The notes under the pieces are model-generated. The model searched no databases and was not told where the DNA came from. It saw only the letters and a program-made list of their open reading frames with translations. Positions 44,601 to 51,622 of a stretch of DNA of 64,000 nucleotides are shown piece after piece (the stretch's first letter is position 1; each line of letters opens with the position of its first letter). The stretch is taken from the NCBI RefSeq assembly GCF_037975445.1, contig NZ_CP150254.1:5020001-5084000 (forward strand), written 5' to 3'. Source of the DNA: Peribacillus sp. FSL P2-0133. GTDB lineage: Bacteria; Bacillota; Bacilli; Bacillales; DSM-1321. Both the position numbers and the translations under genes were made by a program.

Positions 44601-44730
44601 TTACATGTACAAACATGAAGTCCTCAATACTGGCCTGTTCCGCATGTAGTGGAGCTGCAGATATTTTTTCTTCGAAAGCAACTGTAGACAACACTGCAAA
44701 ACAGAAAGTTGGTATGATTAATTTCTTCAT
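41638..44730 (-). CDS. Secreted SH3b-repeat N-acetylglucosaminidase (GH73)
   Basis: This 1030-residue exported autolysin has a signal peptide (about 1-25), nine bacterial SH3 domains in tandem (about 40-715, each with the SLNMRK-like start and KGWAKIKANGKDGYVS core) and a C-terminal GH73 glucosaminidase (about 860-1025). Its catalytic Glu is in LISHALLETGNGTSPLA. SH3b modules hold it on the wall while it cuts GlcNAc-MurNAc linkages. The fifth SH3b lacks about three residues at its start (KYVTGSLNMRK). ATG start with GGGAGA. It is transcribed alone. Long plus-strand ORFs over the repeats are shadows. Confidence 0.93.
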   Translation of the reverse strand: MKKLIIPTFCFAVLSTVAFEEKISAAPLHAEQASIEDFMFVHVSTGSLNMRKDGAEDASIVAKLANGTQVTVYSESKGWAKIKANGNDGYVSTKYLSATKPGTLTKSAVTIKTTTKYVNVSTGSLNIRKNASDSAGMVAKLTRGTQVTVYLESNGWAKVKANGKEGYVSSKYLSATKPGTVTKAAATVKTTTNYVNVGTGSLNMRKSGVDSASIVAKLTRGTQVTVYSESKGWAKIKANGKEGYVSTKYLSATKPGTVTKAAVTVKTTTKYVNVSTGSLNMRKSGKATASVVAILSKGTKVTVYSEANGWAKIKANGKDGYVSAKYLSASKPGSGATSATPAKTTTKYVTGSLNMRKSGKATASIVAILSKGTKVTVYSESNGWAKVKANGKDGYVSTKYLSMAKPGSGSTAVTPEKTTTKYVNVSSGTLNMRKSGSESANIVAKLSKGTKVTVYSESKGWAKVKANGKDGHVSAKYLSTAKPGSGSTAVTPEKTTTKYVNVSSGTLNMRKSGSESASIVAKLSKGTEVTVYSESKGWAKIKANGKDGYVSADFLSTIRPEMDSKPSIPEKTTTKYVNVSSGSLNMRNKPSESASVIVKLARGVEVEVISESNGWSKVKAYGGEGYVSTQYLSATKPGSLPGLNPDGEENTLVKYVNVNDSSSLNMRSQASASASVIAKLVNNTAVTVYSESNGWSRVTANGKTGYVSTQYLTVKAPEGPGSSNGSIIRIDKEYNLTMEKMVEIQMAVNGQTDKNYKTYIREDGLTLINSTKGTVKGTGWRVRGGAGSNYWVVGPVSNNQSLNIKSKVKGSDGYYWYEVDYNKTWVNASPEDIKYNLNPNNFVNDPVKSFQFVKLSQVTNMNVSEVNNRILSGKGILQGQAATFTAAGEKYGVNEIYLISHALLETGNGTSPLATGVKVNGKTVYNMYGVGAFDGTALSRGAQYAYNAGWFTPEAAIIGGAEFIAKGYISAGQDTLYKMRWNPTASEKYGYASHQYATDIGWATKQVKQIYNLYSLLDSYKLTIEVPKYK

Positions 44731-45117
44731 CTCATTCTCCCTACTAAAGAATTATGTTTTTAACATTTATTTAAATATCGGTTAAAATCAGTATAATAAT
44801 ATAGGCATATATGCTCATTCGTCTAAAATATATCATATTCCTTTAGATCTATAGGGAGATAAAGGAGATTGTAACATAATAGTAAACTAATAGACATTTA
44901 AGTAATAAAATAGAAATATTCGCAAAGAAGCTTACCCGGCAAGCAAATGATGAATATAAAGTATATTGATATAATTACTTACCACTCAAATAAATGCCTA
45001 TGAGACGAGCATCTTTCTGCATTTACCGAATATACATAAAAGGTGAGCACACGATCCTTAGTATTTGACGGATCGAGGCAATAACCTATATAATTACTGT
45101 ATATAACTTATAAGAAT

Positions 45118-45247
45118 CCTTCTGTTAAGGGGAGTAGCTATACAATAAAGTCGTCAGTACAGGATTGAATCCTCGGCTTTATTGGCAACTGATTTTAGTT
45201 GTTTGCAAGACCTTGCCGATTATTTGGTGAGGTCTTTTAATTTTTTT
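45118..45247 (+). ncRNA. yybP-ykoY (Mn2+) riboswitch and its terminator
   Basis: The sequence has the family's conserved ends, AAGGGGAGTAGC near 45127 and GCAAGACCTT near 45205, with a paired middle (GTCGTCAGTAC, GGATT/AATCC, GCTTTATTGG). AAGACCTTGCC then pairs with GGTGAGGTCTT and is followed by a T tract, so the 3' strand of P1 is shared with a terminator. In known members Mn2+ binding stabilises P1 and permits read-through. Confidence 0.8.
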
Positions 45248-45287
45248 AAAGACGGTATGACCAATAATCGGTTATACCGTCTTTTTT
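45248..45287 (+). terminator. Second terminator-like hairpin after the Mn2+ leader
   Basis: AAGACGGTAT/ATACCGTCTT with T6. Its loop ACCAATAATCGG (45260-45271) is complementary, with one bulge, to the loop CCGATTATTTGGT (45216-45228) of the first terminator. A loop-loop contact or alternative helix is possible. Confidence 0.7.
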
Positions 45288-45320
45288 GATTCGAAAAATT
45301 GCACAATAGAGGTGAAAAGT

Positions 45321-45926
45321 ATGCAGAACTATAATGAATTAGCTCAAAGCGTTAAGATTTCCGATGATAAAAAGCATATATTGCTTGATGCCGACCCATC
45401 TTTATCACTTATCGGAAAAGGCCGCAGCGCATATGTATTCAAAATACATTCCACCAATAAGGCACTAAAAGTGTTTTTCCCGGATCATTCTCACACAGCT
45501 AAAGTTGAAGCTGAAATATACAAAACCGTCCAATCCATCGAATACTATCCAACCCTATATGATGCGGGGGTAAGTTACCTGGTTATAGATCACATTGAAG
45601 GCAACACTCTTTTTGAATGTTTAACGTTGGGAATCCCGATAACGGAAGAAAACATTGCCGAGATAGACCATGCCCTGCAATTGGCAAGGAAAGAGGGATT
45701 GAACCCTTCGGATATCCATTTACGAAACATCTTCATCACTTCCGAAAAAAAGGTGAAGATCATTGACGTTGCAAGGTTTAAGCAAGTGAAATCCTGCAAT
45801 CAGTGGCACGACTTGAAAAGTGCATTTCACCTTTTCTATTCGAAGTCATTTTTTCCGAAGAAGATCCCCAGCTTCATACTGAATTCCATTGCAGCGATTT
45901 ATAAAAAGAGATTTCTGCCCATCTGA
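45321..45926 (+). CDS. Protein kinase-like (RIO/ABC1-type) protein
   Basis: This protein of about 201 residues has a small kinase fold: a glycine-loop-like LIGKGRSAYVFKIHS, the lysine in KALKVFFPD, the catalytic-loop region GLNPSDIHLRNIFIT (in place of HxDxxxxN) and the metal motif VKIIDVARF (DFG position). It is probably a divergent Ser/Thr or small-molecule kinase. ATG 45321 is chosen because AGAGGTG lies six bases before it; GTG 45312 overlaps that site. It is the first gene after a Mn2+-type leader, so metal-dependent expression is inferred. Confidence 0.75.
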   Translation: MQNYNELAQSVKISDDKKHILLDADPSLSLIGKGRSAYVFKIHSTNKALKVFFPDHSHTAKVEAEIYKTVQSIEYYPTLYDAGVSYLVIDHIEGNTLFECLTLGIPITEENIAEIDHALQLARKEGLNPSDIHLRNIFITSEKKVKIIDVARFKQVKSCNQWHDLKSAFHLFYSKSFFPKKIPSFILNSIAAIYKKRFLPI

Positions 45927-45960
45927 TCCTTACTTTAAAAAAATCACATTGGAGGCATAT

Positions 45961-46404
45961 ATGAAAAAAATAATGACCATTGCTCTGCTGTCCATCCTTA
46001 CATTAAGCGGATGCTCAGCTTTAGAAGAAGTCAATTCATCATTGGAGTATGCAGATAATGCGACGGAGTATGTAAATACCGTTAAGGAATTTTCCAATGA
46101 GGTGCCTGCATTGTCACAGGACGCCGTCACGAATGCCGAAGCAAGAGCAAATCTTGAAAAAGAACTGGAATTGATGAAAACGGAGATTGAAGAATTCAAT
46201 GCAACGGAACCACCCCAAATCGCTGAAGGCATCCATGAGAAGATCGTCAGCTCGAATCAACAGCTTTCGGATGGAATTGAATTATATCTGAATAATATTC
46301 AAAATGGCCAAATTGACCCTAAGGCATTGGAAGATTCAGAGATAATGAAATCAATCGATAATATAACAGGATTGGCAAAACAAATTGAAGAATTGGGGAA
46401 TTAA
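45961..46404 (+). CDS. Small lipoprotein (DUF6376-like)
   Basis: This 147-residue protein has a lipoprotein signal peptide ending in the lipobox LTLSGC (Cys about 17) and a helical, acidic mature part (VNTVKEFSNEVPALSQDAVT, ELELMKTEIEEF). It is expected to be anchored on the outer face of the membrane. I believe it belongs to a Bacillus-restricted family (DUF6376), but that is from memory. ATG start with TTGGAGG. It follows the kinase gene by 34 bp on the same strand and may be cotranscribed with it. Confidence 0.8.
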   Translation: MKKIMTIALLSILTLSGCSALEEVNSSLEYADNATEYVNTVKEFSNEVPALSQDAVTNAEARANLEKELELMKTEIEEFNATEPPQIAEGIHEKIVSSNQQLSDGIELYLNNIQNGQIDPKALEDSEIMKSIDNITGLAKQIEELGN

Positions 46405-46446
46405 GCATCCTGCAATGAATAAAATCGAATCGCTTGAAACAAATTA

Positions 46447-46500
46447 TTGACATGAAACCAAAAGGTTTTATATAATCAACAAAGCAAAACCAATTGGTTT
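46447..46500 (+). promoter_or_regulatory. Promoter with two ArsR-type palindromes
   Basis: -35 TTGACA (46447-46452), an 18-bp spacer and -10 TATAAT (46471-46476). AAACCAAAAGGTTT (46455-46468) fills the spacer, and the perfect palindrome AAACCAATTGGTTT (46487-46500) lies just after the start point, 32 bp further on, about three helical turns. They are the likely binding sites of the ArsR protein encoded in the operon. Confidence 0.75.
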
Positions 46501-46529
46501 CATATTTTCAGTTAAAAAGGAGAATCAGT

Positions 46530-46958
46530 ATGGAAAATCAACATACACTACAGGATATCAAGAAGATGATTATTCTTGAAGCCCCTATCCAACAAGTTTG
46601 GGATACAGTTTCGACTGCAGAGGGCATAGCTTCATGGTTCATGCCAAATGATTTTCAACCGAAAGTGGGACATGAGTTCCATGTGCAATCACCTTTTGGT
46701 CCATCTCCTTGTAAGGTAACGGAGTTAGATGTTCCTCATCGTCTTTCATTCAGTTGGGATACGGACGGTTGGTTCATTTCCTTCATTTTAAAAGAACTGG
46801 ATGGCAAAACGGAGTTTACCCTTATTCATGGTGGTTGGAAAGAGCCTGAAACGATTCTTCCGAAACCGAATGAAAAAAGCTCAGTGATTCGCGATAGAAT
46901 GGATCATGGCTGGGAACAGATCGTTCATGCAAAACTTAAAAAGGTTGTTGAGGGCTAA
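46530..46958 (+). CDS. SRPBCC/AHSA1-domain protein
   Basis: This 142-residue protein has a START-like AHSA1 fold ([60 protein letters not shown]). Such proteins bind hydrophobic ligands and are often encoded with ArsR regulators. ATG 46530 has AAAAAGGAG 8 bp upstream. The ArsR gene starts directly after its stop codon. Confidence 0.88.
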   Translation: MENQHTLQDIKKMIILEAPIQQVWDTVSTAEGIASWFMPNDFQPKVGHEFHVQSPFGPSPCKVTELDVPHRLSFSWDTDGWFISFILKELDGKTEFTLIHGGWKEPETILPKPNEKSSVIRDRMDHGWEQIVHAKLKKVVEG

Positions 46959-47330
46959 ATGTCTGCAGCAGAAAAGCATGATGTATTTCAGGCTATCGCC
47001 GACCCAACCCGCCGAAAGGTCCTGCAATTGCTTGCTGAAGGGGATTTACCCATTTCGAAAATCACTTCTCACTTTTCCATGAGCCGTACAGCGATTGCCA
47101 AGCATCTTCATATCCTTTCTGAAGCTGAATTGGTCAGTGGCCGGAAGGTAGGCAGAGAGAAACGCTTTCGGCTTCAGCCAGAACCTTTAGCGGAATTGAA
47201 ACAGTGGCTCTCTTTTTATGATCAATTCTGGGATAACAAATTATCCATCCTTAAACATGTGATTGAAAATTCAGGGGAAAATGGATTGAAAGTCATCGAT
47301 AAAGAAAAGGTCACGGATGAACCATCATAA
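46959..47330 (+). CDS. ArsR family transcriptional regulator
   Basis: This 123-residue winged-helix protein has IADPTRRKVLQLLAEGDLPI, the recognition helix FSMSRTAIAKHLHIL and the wing VSGRKVGREKRFRLQP. It has no cysteine pair for metals, so it is probably not a metal sensor. Its ATG directly follows the TAA of the AHSA1 gene (TAAATG). It likely represses the operon at the two palindromes in the promoter. Confidence 0.9.
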   Translation: MSAAEKHDVFQAIADPTRRKVLQLLAEGDLPISKITSHFSMSRTAIAKHLHILSEAELVSGRKVGREKRFRLQPEPLAELKQWLSFYDQFWDNKLSILKHVIENSGENGLKVIDKEKVTDEPS

Positions 47331-47336
47331 TGAAGA

Positions 47337-47369
47337 AAACCCCCGGCGCATTGCACCGGGGGGTTTTTC
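47337..47369. terminator. Bidirectional terminator
   Basis: AAAACCCCCGG/CCGGGGGGTTTTT between the convergent ArsR and YhgE genes. Confidence 0.9.
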
Positions 47370-47375
47370 ATTAGT

Positions 47376-50231
47376 TTATACATCCATCTCCACATTGTGT
47401 TCTTTGCGCTTCCTGATGACCATCGTTAGCAATAGTAGTAGATTGAAGACAATGATGCATCCAGTAAGGAACACTATACTCGTTGTCAATGCATCCGCTC
47501 CAAGGCTCGTACTCATCGCTTGACGGAAGCCCATGACAGAGTATGTCATTGGTATGAACGGGTGAACATGACTGAAGAAGTTATTGGTCAGTTCCACGGG
47601 GAACATCCCTCCACTTGCACCTAGCTGTAATACAAGGAATATCATCGCTAATAAACGACCCGGATTTCCAAATCCTACGGTCAAGAAGGTGACGATGAAC
47701 ATGAAGGTAAGGGAAGTCAGTATGGAAACCCCAATGAATTGCCCCATGTTCTCGACCTGTAAATCCATTCCCCAAATCATGATCGCATCCAACACTAATG
47801 CTGAAAGCGTCGCTTGGATAAATAGGACCGTAAATTTACTGAACCACCATGCCACTCCTGAAGTAGGCCTTGTGGAAGGCAAGCCTGTCGGGAATCCCAT
47901 ATTGAAGGCTATAGCTCCTACAAATAAGCCAAGAGACAATACATAAGGAGCCAGTGCATGACCATAATTCGGCACGTCACTGCTTTTTTGTTCCTTAACC
48001 TGTGTCGGTTCAGCAATCATGCTGTAATTATCATCGGTTGTTTTGTTTTCACTTATTTCTTCTGCTCCATCACCGAGTTTTTCCGATAGCTCGACCGTTC
48101 CATCTTTAAGTGAGGATATGCCATCACCCAATTTACCGGAACCTTCAGCAAGTGCTGATGAACCTTCATTGATCTTACCTGCCCCATCGGCAAGCTGGAT
48201 GACTCCATTGCTTAAAGTAGGCAGATTGCTTGCCAATTGTTCAGTGCCCTTAACAAGTGCTGATGAGCCATCGTTCAAGGCAGCTGAGTTGGCATTCAGT
48301 TCATTGGCTCCACTAGCAAGTTTGCTTGCCCCTTCGCCAACTTGGCTAACCCCAAAAGCATACTTCTCAAGACCATCCCCAAAGGAGGTTGACCCTGCTT
48401 GAAGTTGTGAAACTCCATCAACCAGCTGACCAGATCCCTCAGTTAGTTTTGATAGGCCATTATTCAACGAGGAACCGCCTTGTGCTAACTGGTTGATCCC
48501 CTTCACTAATTCTGGTGTCCGTTCATTTAAACTTTGTGTTGCCGCCGTTAATTGATTGCTGCCTTCAACAGCCTCATTCAAGCCGCCATTTAATTGGGTT
48601 GCACCAGGAATCAATTGTTCTTCAAGTGCGTTCCTTATTGCCGTATATCCGTTTAACGCTGAAACGGCGTTTGGATTGACTTTATTCACCGCATTATTTA
48701 AATTGGCCACTTGTTCTGGAAGCTGGCCTAATCCATTCAATACAGGCATTACTTTATCCTTTAATTGCGTTGATAAGTCGGATACACTTGCAGCAAGAGT
48801 CGATGCGATTTGTTTTTGTGCTTCCGCTTGGTTTTGAAGTTCATTTTGAATGGCTCCGATTAATTCGGATTGTTGTTCACTGGTCATGCCTTTGAATGCT
48901 TCCGTATTTTGAACGGCATTGATCGTGCTCTGACCATTATTCGCAATTGTTGATTGAAGTTCCGTTAAGGCCGCTTGACTGTTATTGAGGCCATCAGTAA
49001 TGCCAGATACGGTACCGGACGCGCTGCTCCCTGCAGGAACCGCTTTTTGCAATTGATTTACACCGCTTTGAATGCTTGTCAGTCCTTGCTTAAGCTGACT
49101 CAGCTGTTCTTCTGCGGGCAATTGGCCATCCATTTTTTTCAGGCCGTCATTTAACGCCTGGCCTCCTTCTGCCAGTTTATTGATTCCCTCATTTAAACTT
49201 TGCTGACCTGCTGCCAATTTTGGAATTCCTGTCGATTGGTCCGTCAGCTGGCTTGCATTTTGTGATAATTGATTCAACCCCTCATTCAAATTCGCACTGC
49301 CTGTTTGCGCTTGTGCCAATCCCGTATTTAAAGTTTGCGCTCCTGGAACTACTTTGGCGATCCCAGTGGAAAGTTGGGATGAACCTTGTATAAGTGCTTC
49401 ACTATTATTAGTTAATTCCCCTGTGCCTGATGCAAGTTCGTCCGCACCCTTTTGTAACTGACCGACACCGGAAGTATATTGTGAAATTCCCTTATTTAAT
49501 TCCGACGCGCCACTTTCAAGCTTGTTGGCTCCTTCCAAAAACTCGCCGACGCCGATTTGAAGTTTATTCGCTCCATCTTTAAAAGTTAATGTGCTGGAAG
49601 CTAATTTATTCAGATTTTCCGTCACTTCTTTGTTTCCATCATGCAGTTTTTTTGCACCGTCATCCAGTTTTGATGCCCCATCTGCTGCATCATTGAATCC
49701 ATCTCCGATTTCATCCAGCTGGGAGAAAATCGCTTCCGCATATTCTTTAGTGACACTTTCGGCAATTTCCGTTTTCAAATTATTCGTTGCCTGTTTTCCG
49801 ACCGTTTCAGAAACGAAACTGCGTCCAGGATTCACGTCATACGTCAAATTCATTTTTTTTGGCTTATCATCCATGACGGTTGCAGCATTTTTCGAAAAGT
49901 CCTCAGGAATGGTAACGACCATATAATATGTACCATCATCAAATCCTTTTTTCGCCGCTTTTTCCGTTACGAAATGCCATTCTAAATCATCATTTTCCTT
50001 TAAATTCTCGATTAGCTCATTACCGACTGTTAAGGTTTTACCCTCATATTCCGCCTTCACATCCTTATTCACGACTGCAACAGGTAATTTGCCTGTATTC
50101 CCGTATGGATTCCAAGCGGAACTAAGAAATAACCCCCCATAAATAATCGGTACGAACAGTAAAACGATTGCGACACCGACTAGTTTTCGATTTGTAAGGA
50201 AAAGCTTCCATTCTTGTTTAAGCATGTTCAC
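47376..50231 (-). CDS. YhgE/Pip domain membrane protein
   Basis: This 951-residue protein of the YhgE/phage-infection-protein family has an N-terminal TM helix (about 15-35), a long extracytoplasmic region (about 200-690) with heptad-like repeats of the type LxxGAxxLxxGxxxL, and five C-terminal TM helices of the ABC-2 kind (about 750-935). The related EsaA-type proteins serve type VII secretion, and in lactococci Pip is a phage receptor. The role here is unknown. The GTG start overlaps the end of the Rrf2 gene by 4 bp; ATG two codons later is possible. Confidence 0.88.
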   Translation of the reverse strand: MNMLKQEWKLFLTNRKLVGVAIVLLFVPIIYGGLFLSSAWNPYGNTGKLPVAVVNKDVKAEYEGKTLTVGNELIENLKENDDLEWHFVTEKAAKKGFDDGTYYMVVTIPEDFSKNAATVMDDKPKKMNLTYDVNPGRSFVSETVGKQATNNLKTEIAESVTKEYAEAIFSQLDEIGDGFNDAADGASKLDDGAKKLHDGNKEVTENLNKLASSTLTFKDGANKLQIGVGEFLEGANKLESGASELNKGISQYTSGVGQLQKGADELASGTGELTNNSEALIQGSSQLSTGIAKVVPGAQTLNTGLAQAQTGSANLNEGLNQLSQNASQLTDQSTGIPKLAAGQQSLNEGINKLAEGGQALNDGLKKMDGQLPAEEQLSQLKQGLTSIQSGVNQLQKAVPAGSSASGTVSGITDGLNNSQAALTELQSTIANNGQSTINAVQNTEAFKGMTSEQQSELIGAIQNELQNQAEAQKQIASTLAASVSDLSTQLKDKVMPVLNGLGQLPEQVANLNNAVNKVNPNAVSALNGYTAIRNALEEQLIPGATQLNGGLNEAVEGSNQLTAATQSLNERTPELVKGINQLAQGGSSLNNGLSKLTEGSGQLVDGVSQLQAGSTSFGDGLEKYAFGVSQVGEGASKLASGANELNANSAALNDGSSALVKGTEQLASNLPTLSNGVIQLADGAGKINEGSSALAEGSGKLGDGISSLKDGTVELSEKLGDGAEEISENKTTDDNYSMIAEPTQVKEQKSSDVPNYGHALAPYVLSLGLFVGAIAFNMGFPTGLPSTRPTSGVAWWFSKFTVLFIQATLSALVLDAIMIWGMDLQVENMGQFIGVSILTSLTFMFIVTFLTVGFGNPGRLLAMIFLVLQLGASGGMFPVELTNNFFSHVHPFIPMTYSVMGFRQAMSTSLGADALTTSIVFLTGCIIVFNLLLLLTMVIRKRKEHNVEMDV

Positions 50232-50734
50232 TTCATTTCACCTTTCTTTTCACGCAGTACATCACTCAATGACGTTGAATTCCAATTAAGAGTCGGTATG
50301 TCCGTGGTGCCAAAGCTTTCTTTCAGCAAATCTGCCACTGTCTGGCTGGAAAAGAACTCTATCAAAAGTTGATCCGCCCTAGAAAACATCCGACGAAGGA
50401 CGTCCATCCCCTTCTCTGCATACTCTCCATCTTTAAACGCTTTTTCTATAAGTCCCGTATCCGGAAACATCGAAATGGGGCCTTCCATCGCCTCAATAAT
50501 TTCAAGGTTTTTAATCTTATCTACACTTTTGGCAAGAGTAAGGCCGCCATTATTACCAGGAACGGAAGTGATTATCTGCTTAACGACCAATTTCCTTATG
50601 ATTTTTTTCAAATAAGAAGGAGACACCTCCAATCGCCTGCTGATCTCATTAGACGAAAGCGGTACATTTTTATCCTGGGTGGAGAGGATAACAATGATGC
50701 ATATAGCTTGCTCGACCCCTTTTGTTAATTGCAA
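50228..50734 (-). CDS. Rrf2 family transcriptional regulator
   Basis: This 168-residue protein has the Rrf2 HTH (SSNEISRRLEVSPSYLKKIIRKLVVKQIIT) and wing (PGNNGGLTLAKSVD), plus a longer C-terminal part. The cysteine triad of iron-sulfur Rrf2 proteins is absent. TTG start, seven bases after AGAGGTG. It overlaps and precedes the YhgE gene, so it is probably that gene's regulator acting through the palindrome at 50772-50788. Confidence 0.88.
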   Translation of the reverse strand: MQLTKGVEQAICIIVILSTQDKNVPLSSNEISRRLEVSPSYLKKIIRKLVVKQIITSVPGNNGGLTLAKSVDKIKNLEIIEAMEGPISMFPDTGLIEKAFKDGEYAEKGMDVLRRMFSRADQLLIEFFSSQTVADLLKESFGTTDIPTLNWNSTSLSDVLREKKGEMK

Positions 50735-50771
50735 ATCAGTTCACCTCTTTCAGTATCTATATGGATGTCTG

Positions 50772-50788
50772 ATATCCATAATGGATAT
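50772..50788. promoter_or_regulatory. Palindromic operator before the Rrf2-YhgE operon
   Basis: ATATCCAT-A-ATGGATAT is a perfect 8-bp inverted repeat 38 bp upstream of the Rrf2 start. Half-site-like sequences (TATCTATATGGAT, GGTATC) flank it. Confidence 0.65.
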
Positions 50789-50858
50789 TCGGTATCTCTA
50801 ATTAAAACCCGTTTCATCATAGAAATCAAGTTAATTCTAGAAAAAATTTCTAAAAAAA

Positions 50859-50898
50859 AGTGAACCCCTTATGACAGCATAATAAGGGGTTCACCTTT
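50859..50898 (-). terminator. Terminator of the thioredoxin gene
   Basis: GTGAACCCCTTAT/ATAAGGGGTTCAC followed by TTTTTTT on the minus strand. Confidence 0.85.
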
Positions 50899-50907
50899 CA
50901 AGGTTTT

Positions 50908-51222
50908 TTATAGGTCATTTAGAAACTCATTGACCGCTTCTGGAGTTTTGGCATTTGCACTGTGCAGATGTGCAACCTTTTCCCCATTCTTAAATACTAA
51001 TAGTGATGGAATTCCCATTACCGTTTGCTCTTCAGAAATCTCAGGGAACTCGTCACGATCGATTGTAAACCACTGTTTGTCTTGATGTTCTTGAGTGATC
51101 TCATCGATGAACATGTCTAAACGTTTGCAGTCCGGACACCATGTAGTAGTAAAAATCCCGACCGTCAGTCCCTCTTGATTGATTTGTTCACGGTATTCTT
51201 GTTCAGTATTGATATTTTTCAT
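50908..51222 (-). CDS. Thioredoxin-like protein, YtpP type
   Basis: This 104-residue thioredoxin-fold protein has the active site TTWCPDCKRLDMF (CPDC, about 29-32) and the cis-Pro segment VMGIPSLLVFKNGEKV. The CPDC variant suggests a specialised thiol exchange role, for example with bacillithiol-related or low-potential substrates; that is inference. ATG start with CGGAGGAG. It is cytosolic and monocistronic. Confidence 0.9.
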   Translation of the reverse strand: MKNINTEQEYREQINQEGLTVGIFTTTWCPDCKRLDMFIDEITQEHQDKQWFTIDRDEFPEISEEQTVMGIPSLLVFKNGEKVAHLHSANAKTPEAVNEFLNDL

Positions 51223-51364
51223 GATCGTCTCCTCCGGGCTTTCTTATCATCATACTTTAATCCATGAATTAATGTACTCAAGGATTAATATATAATTAAT
51301 TCCTTTACAGCACAAACGGTTTATCTTGGATCCATCTAACTCTTGCCCGGTTCATGTACCTTTT

Positions 51365-51571
51365 CTATGCTTTGGGCAAAGCCGCCATTTCTTGGAGTTC
51401 TAATCTCTCGTTTATGAAAGAGGAAATCCTTGAAATGAACTCCCTATTTTCATCAATGAAAAGATAATGACAGCTTTTTTCAAAAATGATCAATTCACTG
51501 TCAGGAATCTTTTCGGCGATGAGAATGGATGCCTCTACAGGAGTGATCCAATCATGACGGCCGCCTGCCAT
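51365..51571 (-). pseudogene. 3' fragment of an alpha/beta-hydrolase gene
   Basis: The 68-codon frame reads MAGGRHDWITPVEASILIAE and later IIFEKSCHYLFIDENREF, which is the C-terminal Asp and His region of proline-iminopeptidase-like alpha/beta hydrolases. The nucleophile half is missing; the symporter gene ends 50 bp upstream. No ribosome binding site is evident. It is most likely a truncated remnant. Confidence 0.65.
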
Positions 51572-51622
51572 TAATGTGACCCTTCTCTTTTTAGATCATC
51601 TTTTTATTAAAATCCAAAATAA

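Noticed and set aside
42587-44785. Plus-strand ORFs of up to 200 codons opposite the SH3b repeats
   Set aside because: They are repetitive mirror images of the glucosaminidase gene, which has a signal peptide, domains and a ribosome binding site on the other strand.
45889-45960. 24-residue N-terminal extension of the lipoprotein ORF
   Set aside because: The ATG at 45961 has GGAGG and begins a clear lipoprotein signal peptide. The extension overlaps the kinase gene.
47584-49926. Serine- and proline-rich plus-strand ORFs opposite the YhgE gene
   Set aside because: Antisense shadows of a long repeat-rich coding region, without initiation sites or homology.
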